A stretch of 64,000 nucleotides of DNA from assembly GCF_016865445.1 (NCBI RefSeq), contig NZ_AP024412.1, forward strand, positions 1,426,001 through 1,490,000, given 5' to 3'. The position numbers and the translations under genes were made by a program. Shown piece by piece: positions 16,161-25,362 of the stretch; within the stretch, counting starts at the first letter, position 1; each line of letters starts with the position of its first letter. The notes under the pieces were generated by a model. That model saw only the letters and a program-made list of their open reading frames with translations, searched no databases and was not told the DNA's origin. The stretch comes from Mariniplasma anaerobium (GTDB lineage: Bacteria; Bacillota_I; Bacilli_A; Acholeplasmatales; Acholeplasmataceae).

Positions 16161-18329
16161 TTAATCTATTATAAATTCAGTAGATGTTTCAGCTTGTCTT
16201 CTAAGTTCATCTTCAAATGCAATTCTATCTACTGTACCTGGTTTGTATAACTCAGCATAATTTTGGAACGCATCATAGTTACCAAATACATAATCATTTG
16301 TTGAAACCCAATAATATGCCCCTGGTAAAATATCTGATACATTTAGTCCTTCTCTTAAACTATATTCAACACTTGAATTATTAAGTAAACTAATTAATTC
16401 AACACCTAATATTTTAGCTGAAATAATTTGATTATCAAAAGGGAATATTTCATAGGTAGTTCCAATTGTCATTGCTTGCCCTTGATTTAAAACTTCTCTA
16501 GTTCCGCCGGAATTATGAATACCTACATCAGATCCAGCTGCTTGGCGAATAATTTTTGCCATAAATTCAGTTAACTCAGTTTTTCCATAATCTCTAGATG
16601 AATATATAATAACTTCATTTAATAGGGGCTCAATTTGTGCCACATAAGTGTTAATTAAAGTAGCCAATCCTGGAAATTCACTATTTAATCTAGTATCATT
16701 ATAAGAATTTAAGTTTTCAGCTTGATAAGCACTAATCTCTTGATTGCTATTAACGCTAAATTCGATATGCCCTAATGCTCTGGCATTTGATGCTGATTGA
16801 ATCACGGGAATACCATTTATGATATCAACATATGTTTGATGTGAATGTCCATTAAATATCGCATCAACTTTATAATCACCTTGAGCTGAACTTATTGAAT
16901 TATTAAAATATGAGTCACTGTCATGAATAATCGCAAAGACAATATCAACATCAAATTCAGTTCTAAGTAGTTCTGTATAATATGAAGTCCAATATGTAGG
17001 ATCTGCAAACTCGTAATCTTCTATTCTGCTTTTTGCAATAGATGATTCAATACCTTCACCAATTACACCTACAACTCCAATTTTCAAGTCTCCTTTATTT
17101 AAAATTGCATATGCGTCAATATAGTCAGGTCTTACTTCTGTGTCTTTATAAAACACATTTGCGCCTAATAAAGGATAATTTGCTTGTGTTCCTAACGTGT
17201 TAGGATTGAAATACTCAGTAATGACATCAACTCCCCAATCAAATTCATGGTTACCTAATGTAAATACATCTAAGTTCATATAATTAAACATATCAATCAT
17301 CGAACTACCATAAAAATAATTTGATAAAACATTACCTTGGAGTAAATCTCCACCACTTAAAAATACTGTTTCATAAGGATTTGTGTTATATTCATCTAAT
17401 ATAACATTTCCAAGTTTTGCTAAACCCATTTCACTATCATCTTCTAATATGGAACCGTGTGTATCATTTATATAATATAAATTCAAATCTGTTGTTTGAT
17501 GTGTATTATCATTTTCCATGACTTGCACACTAACAACTTGTTCAACATCATATCCAAAAGAATCACTTACACTATAATAAAGAGGATAAATTCCTGGTGT
17601 GGTAAGGTCAACCAGTGTATCATCAACTAAAACAAGTTCGCTTAAATCCCCATCTTCTTGATCATTAGCATCAATAAGTTTTAAATAATCAGGTAATTGT
17701 TCTCCTATGTAATAGTATATGCGATTATATCCAGTAATCAATGGTTGTTGATTGTCAATTACTGTAATGGTAAATGAAGCTGTTTTTCTGTTTCCAGATC
17801 CATCATAGACTACAAGATGTATTGGATATACACCAGCTACTTCATAATCAAGTAGACCTTCATCATAAATGATGTCATCTGTTAAGTCACCTTCTATTTC
17901 ATCAGATGCAGTAATATCAGATTGATAATCAGGCACATCTTGTCCAATGTAATATGTAATTTCTTTTATACCTTCGAATTGTGGAAATATATAATCAATT
18001 TCTACATCCAATGCTTTGACTGTAACTGTAATGGTTGCAGTTATTTTGCTACCTTGTGTATCTGTAACTTTATAGTAAACATTATAGTTTCCTGGTTGAG
18101 TATAATCAACTTCACTATCATCAACATTGATGGAAACAATCATTTGACCTAAATGGTCATAAGCTGTAACATCTTCTAAATAGTTTGGTGTTTCATCTCC
18201 AATTGTAAAAGTGATATCTTCTATGTTTGATATCGTTGGTATACCTGTAATTGGTAGATCAGTATTTTCACAGCCATATATACCTAGCATAATGATTATG
18301 AATGTAATTGTTAGTAGTATTTTTCTCAT
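16161..18329 (-). CDS. Surface 5'-nucleotidase with three Ig-like repeats
   Basis: A 722-residue lipoprotein (lipobox ending YGC, Cys about 20). Residues 30-270 hold three similar Ig-like repeats, each with a form of YYIGQ.P(D/N)Y...I.A.DE..GDL (the DUF5011/HYR type). From about 280 it is a metallophosphatase of the UshA/5'-nucleotidase family: INDTHGS, SGGDLLQGN, LGNHEFDWG, IIHDSDS and FNGHSHQ supply the two-metal site. The C-terminal nucleotidase domain (about 540-700) includes GIHNSGGTREV and FPFDNQI. It likely releases phosphate and nucleosides from external nucleotides. Repeats usually come after the enzyme; here they come first and may act as a stalk from the membrane. AAGGATGA precedes the start. 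Single gene. Confidence 0.9.
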   Translation of the reverse strand: MRKILLTITFIIIMLGIYGCENTDLPITGIPTISNIEDITFTIGDETPNYLEDVTAYDHLGQMIVSINVDDSEVDYTQPGNYNVYYKVTDTQGSKITATITVTVKALDVEIDYIFPQFEGIKEITYYIGQDVPDYQSDITASDEIEGDLTDDIIYDEGLLDYEVAGVYPIHLVVYDGSGNRKTASFTITVIDNQQPLITGYNRIYYYIGEQLPDYLKLIDANDQEDGDLSELVLVDDTLVDLTTPGIYPLYYSVSDSFGYDVEQVVSVQVMENDNTHQTTDLNLYYINDTHGSILEDDSEMGLAKLGNVILDEYNTNPYETVFLSGGDLLQGNVLSNYFYGSSMIDMFNYMNLDVFTLGNHEFDWGVDVITEYFNPNTLGTQANYPLLGANVFYKDTEVRPDYIDAYAILNKGDLKIGVVGVIGEGIESSIAKSRIEDYEFADPTYWTSYYTELLRTEFDVDIVFAIIHDSDSYFNNSISSAQGDYKVDAIFNGHSHQTYVDIINGIPVIQSASNARALGHIEFSVNSNQEISAYQAENLNSYNDTRLNSEFPGLATLINTYVAQIEPLLNEVIIYSSRDYGKTELTEFMAKIIRQAAGSDVGIHNSGGTREVLNQGQAMTIGTTYEIFPFDNQIISAKILGVELISLLNNSSVEYSLREGLNVSDILPGAYYWVSTNDYVFGNYDAFQNYAELYKPGTVDRIAFEDELRRQAETSTEFIID

Positions 18330-18390
18330 TTTATCTCATCCTTTGCAAAAATATTATAACATAGTTTAGTATGTTTCATGGACAAATATG

Positions 18391-18399
18391 TGTTATAAT
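18391..18399 (+). promoter_or_regulatory. Extended -10 promoter of the chromate-transporter operon
   Basis: TGT followed by TATAAT about 20 bases before the first chromate transporter gene. No clear -35 hexamer is seen at 16-18 bases. Confidence 0.5.
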
Positions 18400-18419
18400 A
18401 ATTCGAGAAGAGGTGACAT

Positions 18420-18998
18420 ATGAAAAAAGAACATATTTTGTGGGAACTCTTTTGGACATTTTTAAAGATTGGCGCACTCACCTTTGGTGGCGGACTAGCT
18501 ATGATGCCAATTATGAGAAAAGAAGTTGTCGAAAAAAGAAATTGGGTAGATGATGAAGATGTATTAAAAATCTTAGTAATCTCTGAATCCACACCAGGTG
18601 TATTTGCAATCAATTCAGCAACGTTTATTGGTTATAAAATCGCTAAGTTTAGAGGTAGTTTACTTGCAACTTTAGGTGTAATTATTCCATCTTTTATCAT
18701 TATTTCTGTTATTTCACTATTTATCATCCAATTTAAAGAATTCAAACTTGTAGAATATGCATTTTATGGCATTCAAGCAGGTGTGGCAATTCTTATTTTT
18801 AGAGCTGCCTTAAAACTTTCTAGAAAAATACACTTCTCACTCTTCTCAATTTTAATTATGTCAGCATCTATTCTTATTTCATTATTCACTGAAATTAGTG
18901 TTTTATATATTTTATTATTCAGTGCACTACTTGCAATCACATTTGGTTATATAGAAAGTTTGAAGGGGGCGAAAGCAGATGATTCTCGAGCTTCTTAA
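18420..18998 (+). CDS. chrA: Chromate transporter, half-size subunit A
   Basis: A 192-residue CHR-family membrane protein with five to six helices. The signature is TFGGGLAMMPIMRKEVVEKRNW (seen in part near residues 20-40), with STPGVFAINSATFIG near 60-75. Half-size CHR proteins work in pairs, as with the one encoded next. The family exports chromate in exchange for other anions; here the natural ion may be sulfate or an organic anion. AGAGGTGA lies before the start. The three + strand genes from here to 20297 form one operon. Confidence 0.88.
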   Translation: MKKEHILWELFWTFLKIGALTFGGGLAMMPIMRKEVVEKRNWVDDEDVLKILVISESTPGVFAINSATFIGYKIAKFRGSLLATLGVIIPSFIIISVISLFIIQFKEFKLVEYAFYGIQAGVAILIFRAALKLSRKIHFSLFSILIMSASILISLFTEISVLYILLFSALLAITFGYIESLKGAKADDSRAS

Positions 18999-19557
18999 TC
19001 TCTTTTGGATTTTCTTTAAAATAGGACTTTTCACTTTTGGTGGAGGGTATGCTATGATTCCATTAATCGAGGAAGAAATTGTCGGTGGTGGATATATTAC
19101 TCAAGGTCTTCTTTATGATTTCATAGGAATTGCAGAATCTACACCAGGACCTATCGCAATCAATATGGCAACTTTTATTGGGACAAATCAACATGGTGTT
19201 TTAGGTGCCTTAGCCGCAACCATCGGTGTTGCTCTTCCTAGTTTTATTATCATTTTATTAATCGCAACTCTAGGCAGTAAATTTCTAAACTCTAGAATTG
19301 TTAATGAGGCCTTTAAAGGTTTAAAGCCTGCAGTCATCGGATTAATTTTAGCTGTTTCATTTGGACTAATGGTGCGTGGTATATTACCTGATATCCAATT
19401 TTCAAAACTCATATTTGCCTTTTCAAACTTCAACTATAAAAATCTCATTATTTTAGGTGTTGTATTCATTTTTGTTTTTGCTAGAAAGAAAACATCTCCA
19501 GTTCAAATTATACTTATTTCCGCCATATTAGGTATGGCTGTATACTTGGTGTTTTAA
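18979..19557 (+). CDS. chrA: Chromate transporter, half-size subunit B
   Basis: A 192-residue CHR-family protein, paralogous to the one just upstream and exactly the same length. It has TFGGGYAMIPLIEEEIV near the N-terminus, then ESTPGPIAINMATFIG and several helices. It overlaps the first subunit by 20 bases, and AGGGGGCG serves as its ribosome site. The two should form a heterodimer with inverted topology. Confidence 0.88.
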   Translation: MILELLNLFWIFFKIGLFTFGGGYAMIPLIEEEIVGGGYITQGLLYDFIGIAESTPGPIAINMATFIGTNQHGVLGALAATIGVALPSFIIILLIATLGSKFLNSRIVNEAFKGLKPAVIGLILAVSFGLMVRGILPDIQFSKLIFAFSNFNYKNLIILGVVFIFVFARKKTSPVQIILISAILGMAVYLVF

Positions 19558-19559
19558 AA

Positions 19560-20297
19560 ATGAAAAAGAATCTCACTTGGCTTAAAGAAGATCTAATTGC
19601 TCATAGAGGTCTTCATCAAAAAGATTTAAGCATACCAGAAAATACAATATCCGCATTTAAACTTGCTATGGAGCAAGGTTATAGTATTGAGTTTGATATC
19701 AACATTTTAAAAGATGGAACTGTCGTTGTTTTTCATGATCATGATTTAAAAAGATGTTTTGGAATTGATAAATCTTTAGATACCCTAAACTATGAAGATA
19801 TTAAAGATTTGACTTATAAAAACGGTGATCATATACCTTTATTATCTGAAGTATTAGCTTTTGTTAACGGTAGAGTAAATTTATTAATTGAGTTAAAACC
19901 TCAAGGTGATGTTGTTAAACTTTGCGAAGCTTTTATCAAAATCATTGATGAATACAAGGGTGTGTACGCTGTATTTAGTTTCCATCCAAACGTTGTGCAC
20001 TATTTAAAAAAACATAAACCTAATATCATTAGAGGTCAAATATCAGAATTCTTTAAAGATAATTTAGAAATGTCTAAATTTATGAAATTTTTAATGAAGA
20101 GACTAGCGTTTAATCGCTTTACTAAACCAGATTTTGTGAGTTATGGAATTTATGATATGCCTAATAAATATTTAGATAAATACAAAAAAAAGGGTCTTAC
20201 CATTATCAGTTATGCTGCTAGATCACAAGACGAGTTTGATTTTGTAAAATCACATTATGATAATGTTGTATTTGAATATTTTATACCAAAAAAATAA
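19560..20297 (+). CDS. Glycerophosphodiester phosphodiesterase
   Basis: A 245-residue cytoplasmic GDPD-family enzyme. Catalytic and metal residues are visible in LIAHRGLHQ (about 12-20), PENTISAFKLAM (about 26), SIEFDINILKDG (about 41) and FHDHDLKR (about 57-64). It releases glycerol-3-phosphate from deacylated phospholipids or from lipoteichoic-acid fragments. It starts two bases after the second chromate transporter stop, so it is part of that operon. It converges with an LTA-synthase-like gene, which may reflect glycerol-phosphate recycling. Confidence 0.9.
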   Translation: MKKNLTWLKEDLIAHRGLHQKDLSIPENTISAFKLAMEQGYSIEFDINILKDGTVVVFHDHDLKRCFGIDKSLDTLNYEDIKDLTYKNGDHIPLLSEVLAFVNGRVNLLIELKPQGDVVKLCEAFIKIIDEYKGVYAVFSFHPNVVHYLKKHKPNIIRGQISEFFKDNLEMSKFMKFLMKRLAFNRFTKPDFVSYGIYDMPNKYLDKYKKKGLTIISYAARSQDEFDFVKSHYDNVVFEYFIPKK

Positions 20298-20331
20298 AAG
20301 GATATGAGATTATTTCTCATATCCTTTTATT
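20296..20331. terminator. Bidirectional terminator with both stop codons
   Basis: A 13-base perfect stem (AAAAGGATATGAG/CTCATATCCTTTT) with a seven-base loop. The + strand diesterase stop touches its left edge, and the minus-strand sulfatase stop lies inside the right arm. Confidence 0.9.
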
Positions 20332-22243
20332 CTTCTAAGTCTTCTTCATTAAAATAGTCAACTTCTAATATCCACTGGTTAATCTTAATTCTATAAATAT
20401 ATTCATTGATAATCAAATTTGCTTCTTCTAGCGAATAGTCATCATTAAATAGTGTGATTTCATCTTTTTCAAGATTATATAAGAAGTCTTCTGTTAAAAT
20501 ACTACCATTTGAAAATAAAACTGATCTCATCTGATTGCTAAAAATATCTTTACCAAAAACTTGTCTATAATTGATATCTAAATTAAATAGATTTGCTATT
20601 GTTGGCATAATATCAATAGAAGCAAACACTTCATCTTTATCTTCTTTTACTAAGTCCGGATGATATATCATCATTGGAACTCTTTGAATTGACAATAGAT
20701 GATCCATATCTTTAGTATCATCATAATCTGAGATATCATCTTGATTTAAGCCGTATGCATAATGATCACCATAAAGCATAATTACTGTATCATCAGCCAT
20801 GTTTTCTTCTTCTAATCTATCAATTAAAGCACCAACTGCAAGATCTAGTTCATAATTAGCTGCATGATAATATAAGATATCATCAATTGGCATTTCTCTT
20901 CCTTCATCAATAAATATTTGTCTAATTAAATTTATATTTTTTTCACCGATAGGATGATTATCATTATATGGTAAATGTCCGGAAACAGTCAACATATAAG
21001 TGAAAAATGGTTCTTGTTTATCTTTTAATATATCCATTGTTTTATTAGCTAAATCTAGATCACTTTGCCAATCGTGATGTATGACAACACCTGTTTGTTC
21101 TTCTAGCATACCAAGTGCTACAGCACCATAATATTCATCATAACCTAAAGTGTTTGGATGAAATTCTGATCTAGGATAAAAATAATCTGTATAATTGTGA
21201 AATGAATAACTACCATACCCTTTATCATTAAAAATACCTGGTAAAGTATTAGGGAATTTATTTTCTCTAAAAGTTTCCATAGTTAAATTCACACTCTTAT
21301 GTGCATAAAGTCCTGTTTGACTCATAAATTCTGTGTCTGCTGTATTTCTAAAATAAAGCGGTGAATAATATTGTGTGAAATTCCAACTATGTTCTTGCAT
21401 CTCATATATATTTGGGGTCAAACTTGGATCAATTGCATATGTATCAAATGATTCAGCCATAATTAAAATTAAATTTTTGCCTTCAAAATAACCAGTATAT
21501 GCATTATCTTGATGCTCAACTCTATCATCTAAATAAGATGAAATCATTTCATCAATTGATTCAATATCATCATTTTCATTAAAAGTTGTTACAATATCTC
21601 TTTGAAGATAGGTTAATACTCCAAATTTATTAATTGTTTGAAATGCACTAGGATTTTCAACATATAGATCATAACTAGAGTATGCATATGGTGAATCAGT
21701 TATAATTGAATTCGTTTTTGGAATTGTATAAACTGATACAAAAAATACTGATACAGTTAATAGAATTGAGAAAATAAGATCTTTTGATGAAACATAGGAT
21801 AAGAATTGCTTAGGCATATATGGCGATTTATATTTTCTAAAATATATAACCGCAATTGCAACAGGCACTAAGTATAAAATATGAACCCATGTAATATTTG
21901 TGAATACTTTTCCTAAAAACGCAAACCCAGCATGTGCATCACCAATAACTGAAAATGAGAAAAATCCGCTTAACACTCTATAATATAAATCTTGAGTGAA
22001 ATAAAAGAATACGATACAAAGTATAAGTATAAATGAAAAATAGCGAACTATTTTTCTAGGTAACAACCTAATTAAAAAAACTAGTATAAGTGCATACGCA
22101 TTCATAAATAAGAAAATTCTAAAAAAATTCTCTAATTTTAATGAACCCATGATACTTAAACGAAAAACAGCTTCTAGAAAAGCTAATATTGAAAATATTA
22201 AGATGTATAATCTAATAACTAATTGACGTTTACTTTTTTCCAT
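20327..22243 (-). CDS. LTA-synthase-like membrane sulfatase
   Basis: A 638-residue membrane enzyme of the LtaS type: five helices in the first 190 residues and a long external sulfatase-fold domain. Active-site signs are LILIMAESFDTY (Glu of the AES), LTPNIYEM (the likely nucleophile Thr), and MLYGDHYAYG near the end. LtaS uses phosphatidylglycerol to build polyglycerol phosphate. In a wall-less lineage such an enzyme could make glycerol-phosphate glycolipids instead. AGAAGG lies nine bases before the start. It is a single gene with strong terminators around it. Confidence 0.87.
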   Translation of the reverse strand: MEKSKRQLVIRLYILIFSILAFLEAVFRLSIMGSLKLENFFRIFLFMNAYALILVFLIRLLPRKIVRYFSFILILCIVFFYFTQDLYYRVLSGFFSFSVIGDAHAGFAFLGKVFTNITWVHILYLVPVAIAVIYFRKYKSPYMPKQFLSYVSSKDLIFSILLTVSVFFVSVYTIPKTNSIITDSPYAYSSYDLYVENPSAFQTINKFGVLTYLQRDIVTTFNENDDIESIDEMISSYLDDRVEHQDNAYTGYFEGKNLILIMAESFDTYAIDPSLTPNIYEMQEHSWNFTQYYSPLYFRNTADTEFMSQTGLYAHKSVNLTMETFRENKFPNTLPGIFNDKGYGSYSFHNYTDYFYPRSEFHPNTLGYDEYYGAVALGMLEEQTGVVIHHDWQSDLDLANKTMDILKDKQEPFFTYMLTVSGHLPYNDNHPIGEKNINLIRQIFIDEGREMPIDDILYYHAANYELDLAVGALIDRLEEENMADDTVIMLYGDHYAYGLNQDDISDYDDTKDMDHLLSIQRVPMMIYHPDLVKEDKDEVFASIDIMPTIANLFNLDINYRQVFGKDIFSNQMRSVLFSNGSILTEDFLYNLEKDEITLFNDDYSLEEANLIINEYIYRIKINQWILEVDYFNEEDLEE

Positions 22244-22307
22244 ATGTTATACCTTCTTATAGATGATATTATATCAAAAAAATTATAAAAATGCACGTTC
22301 ATCGAAA

Positions 22308-22349
22308 TAAAAAACATGCTTATGAGTTATTTTTTTCTCATAAGCATGT
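22308..22349 (-). terminator. Terminator of the MFS gene
   Basis: A 13-base perfect stem ACATGCTTATGAG/CTCATAAGCATGT with a loop of ten bases, followed on the minus strand by six T. Confidence 0.88.
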
Positions 22350-22372
22350 CTTGTTAAATTTTTATTGGAACA

Positions 22373-23980
22373 TTAATCCATATCTACATCAAAACTTTCT
22401 AACAATCCTTTTTTCTCATTATATTCTGAATCTCCGTGTTTTGTAAAAAACATTGTTATAAAACTTGCTGCAACGAATATTGCTGCATATGGGAATAAAA
22501 TTAATCTTGTTTTAAATACATAATCCATGAATACACCTGATAAAATAGGAGTTAATATTTGTGCTGCCATTGAAAATGCATAATAATACCCTGTATATTT
22601 ACCAACATTTGATCCTCTAGCTAACTCGACGACCATCGGATAAGAGTTAACGTTAATTGAAGCCCAAGCGATACCAGTTAATCCAAAGATGATATACATT
22701 ACCCATCCGGTACTTTCATTAACAAATGATGCTGCTCCAAAACAAATAGTTAATAATACAATTCCAATAAGAATTGCTTTTTTTCTACCAATTTTTGTTG
22801 ATAAGATACCTATTGGAATAAAAGCAATAATTGCAGTAACATTTGCAACTAATAAAGGTAGTGTAAATGACGGAATTTGTAAAACATGAGGTACATAATC
22901 AGAAACCTTTGAAATAATCGCATTATAACCCATAAACCATAAGAACACTGAAGCTAGGATAAGTATTAAAGATATTTTCTTATCCCTTGGTAATGCTTGC
23001 ATATCATGATCTTCTTCTTCAGATTCTACAAGACCAAATTTAATATCTTCATTTATTTTTTCTTGAACTAATTTAGGTTCTTTTACTTTCCACAAGAAGA
23101 TTGCTAATACAACTAACATTATGATTCCAACAATAATAAATGCTAATGTGTAAGGAACATAAGACCTACCATCTAATCCTAATACAGTAAGTAAAATTAA
23201 AGCAGTTGTTCCTGCTGCTGCTCCCATTAAATTAATGATTGCATTTGCTTTAGATCTTAAAGGTTTAATTGTAACATCAGGCATCAAACTAACGGCTGGA
23301 GATCTAAATGTTGACATCGCAATTAATGCTACAAGTAATACAGATACAAAAACAATAAAGTTTAAAGGACTTTGAGCTGTTTCTTCCCAAGCTAGAGTTG
23401 ATAAATAGGTTTGGTAATAATCATTTAAAAATGCAAGATTCCCAACAGATAATTCAGTTTCTTGATTATCATCTAAAACTGAACTTATTTTTTCATAAGT
23501 AGAAGCTCTATATTTCTCATAAGCTTTAAATGTAATAGCACCACTAGCTAGTTTATCACTTCGCTCAGTTTCTATATCTGCTAGAAGACCCTCCCAAAAT
23601 GTTTCTAATCTTCTTTGATCATCATCTTTATACGTTTCATATAAACCAATGATTTCAGTTTGATTAATACGTTGAGTTTGAATGTTGTCCATAAAAGACA
23701 AACCCATAAATGCAAATGCTGCAATAACTGTACCAACAACTACATAAGGAGTTCTTCGTCCTCGTTTATGATTAGATTTATCAGATAAAGCACCAAACAA
23801 TGGCAACATAAATAATGCTAGTATATTATCCAAAGCCATAACAGCACCAGATGCTGTTTGATTCAATCCAAATTTATCAATCATAATTTTGGCGATAATG
23901 TTATCGTATGTTTGCCAAAAAATAGTAATAATGAAAAAAGCTAATCCAACATAAAATGTTTTTTTATAATTGAGTTTCAT
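22373..23980 (-). CDS. MFS carrier with a large external insertion (SLC45/GPH-like)
   Basis: A 535-residue major facilitator with about 12 helices. The cytoplasmic motif GALSDKSNHKRGRRTPY (about 63-79) after helix 2 resembles those of sugar:proton carriers in the GPH/SLC45 group. Between helices 3 and 4 (about residues 100-210) it has a charged, helix-rich insertion that should face outward. Usual members have only a short loop here. A disaccharide or maltodextrin substrate would fit the glucan enzymes in the window, but this is inference. AAAGGAG precedes the start. Confidence 0.82.
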   Translation of the reverse strand: MKLNYKKTFYVGLAFFIITIFWQTYDNIIAKIMIDKFGLNQTASGAVMALDNILALFMLPLFGALSDKSNHKRGRRTPYVVVGTVIAAFAFMGLSFMDNIQTQRINQTEIIGLYETYKDDDQRRLETFWEGLLADIETERSDKLASGAITFKAYEKYRASTYEKISSVLDDNQETELSVGNLAFLNDYYQTYLSTLAWEETAQSPLNFIVFVSVLLVALIAMSTFRSPAVSLMPDVTIKPLRSKANAIINLMGAAAGTTALILLTVLGLDGRSYVPYTLAFIIVGIIMLVVLAIFLWKVKEPKLVQEKINEDIKFGLVESEEEDHDMQALPRDKKISLILILASVFLWFMGYNAIISKVSDYVPHVLQIPSFTLPLLVANVTAIIAFIPIGILSTKIGRKKAILIGIVLLTICFGAASFVNESTGWVMYIIFGLTGIAWASINVNSYPMVVELARGSNVGKYTGYYYAFSMAAQILTPILSGVFMDYVFKTRLILFPYAAIFVAASFITMFFTKHGDSEYNEKKGLLESFDVDMD

Positions 23981-24063
23981 AAAGTCTCCTTTTATTATTT
24001 ATTTGTTAATACAATTATAGCATGTAATTATTTGATTTAAAATTTCATTTTTAGAAAACAGCA

Positions 24064-24090
24064 AAAAAAGAGGAAAATGAATTCCTCTTT
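24064..24090 (-). terminator. Terminator of the 2-oxoacid oxidoreductase operon
   Basis: Stem AAAGAGGA/TCCTCTTT followed on the minus strand by a T-run, just after the gamma-subunit gene. Confidence 0.85.
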
Positions 24091-24095
24091 AGTTA

Positions 24096-24626
24096 TTAAA
24101 TGTATTTAGCTCCCATAGCCATTGCTTCTTTATTGACTGGAAGAAGTGCTTCTTTAGCACCTTTTAAGAAATGTTTTAAACTATCTTCAATCACTTCATC
24201 TTTAAATATTTTATTAACCTTTAAGTAAGCCCCAAACATTGCCATATTAGCAACTTGAGGTTTTCCTAATTTATTAGCTATCTCATTCATTGGAACACCA
24301 TATAAATGGAAAGGTTGTTTAACTTCTTCTTCAATCAATGATGAATTATAAAATATGTTTCCATCATCCGTAATCAATTCTTGGAACTTATGAAGAGATG
24401 GAAGATTAAAGACTAGTAAGTCATCTGCTTTTTTAAAGATTGGTGAGTAAATAGGTTTATCACTAATGGTTACTGCACAATTTGCTGTGCCACCTCTAGT
24501 TTCAGGCCCATAAGTAGGCACCCATACACTATATAAACCTTGTTCATTTGCAGCATATGCCAATAATTGTCCTGTTAGCATAACACCTTGACCACCAAAA
24601 CCAGCAATTCTAATTCTTCTAATCAT
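24096..24626 (-). CDS. 2-oxoacid:ferredoxin oxidoreductase, gamma subunit
   Basis: A 176-residue subunit with the family start RIRIAGFGGQGVMLTGQLL and the YGPETRGGTANCAV segment. It matches gamma subunits of VOR/KGOR-type enzymes. It completes the complex that turns a 2-oxoacid, CoA and oxidised ferredoxin into acyl-CoA, CO2 and reduced ferredoxin. It overlaps the beta gene by eight bases and ends the operon. Confidence 0.92.
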   Translation of the reverse strand: MIRRIRIAGFGGQGVMLTGQLLAYAANEQGLYSVWVPTYGPETRGGTANCAVTISDKPIYSPIFKKADDLLVFNLPSLHKFQELITDDGNIFYNSSLIEEEVKQPFHLYGVPMNEIANKLGKPQVANMAMFGAYLKVNKIFKDEVIEDSLKHFLKGAKEALLPVNKEAMAMGAKYI

Positions 24627-25362
24627 GACTAATCACATCCTTAAAAACACCTAAAGGAAAGATAGGAACCATTTCTTCTTTGATACGGTTTAATGCATCA
24701 ATTGGTTTCATCTTCCAATTTACTGGACAAGTTGATAAGACTTCAATTAAAGAAAAACCTTTGCCTTCAATTTGATAAGTAAATGCTTTTTTAATTGCTT
24801 TTTTAGCTTTTCTAATATTTCCAACATCGGTAAGCATAACTCTTTCTACATAAGTTGCCCCTTCAACTTGTGATAAAATTTCTGCCATTTTAATAGGGAC
24901 TCCATGTAAAGATTTAATACGTCCATCTTGAGATGTTGTTGTTTTTTGTCCTAATAATGTTGTTGGGGCCATTTGACCACCAGTCATACCATAAGTTGTG
25001 TTGTTCGCATAAATAACTGTAAAGTTTTCTCCTCTATTAGCTGCATGAATTGTTTCAGCAATACCAATAGATGCTAAATCTCCATCACCTTGATATGTAA
25101 ATACGATATTATCAGGTAAAGATCTCTTTATACCAGTTGCAACCGCACATGCTCTACCATGAGCAGCTTGTTGCATATCACAATTAAAATATTCATAACT
25201 AAAAACTGAACATCCAACTGATGCTACACCAACTGTATGATCAAGCACACCTAATTCATCTAAAACTTCTGCAACTAATTTATGTAGAATACCATGCGTA
25301 CATCCAGGACAATAATGCGTAGGTTTATCAGTCAAACCAGATGATCTCTCATATTTAATCAT
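24619..25362 (-). CDS. 2-oxoacid:ferredoxin oxidoreductase, beta (TPP) subunit
   Basis: A 247-residue thiamine-diphosphate subunit. It starts with THYCPGCTHG, has Cys residues in VASVGCSVF, the TPP motif GDGDLASIG and the Mg2+-linked NNTTYGMTGGQMAPTT. It lacks the Cys set of a complete [4Fe-4S] ferredoxin domain, so clusters come from the delta subunit as in VOR/KGOR. It starts directly after the alpha stop. Confidence 0.93.
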   Translation of the reverse strand: MIKYERSSGLTDKPTHYCPGCTHGILHKLVAEVLDELGVLDHTVGVASVGCSVFSYEYFNCDMQQAAHGRACAVATGIKRSLPDNIVFTYQGDGDLASIGIAETIHAANRGENFTVIYANNTTYGMTGGQMAPTTLLGQKTTTSQDGRIKSLHGVPIKMAEILSQVEGATYVERVMLTDVGNIRKAKKAIKKAFTYQIEGKGFSLIEVLSTCPVNWKMKPIDALNRIKEEMVPIFPLGVFKDVISHD

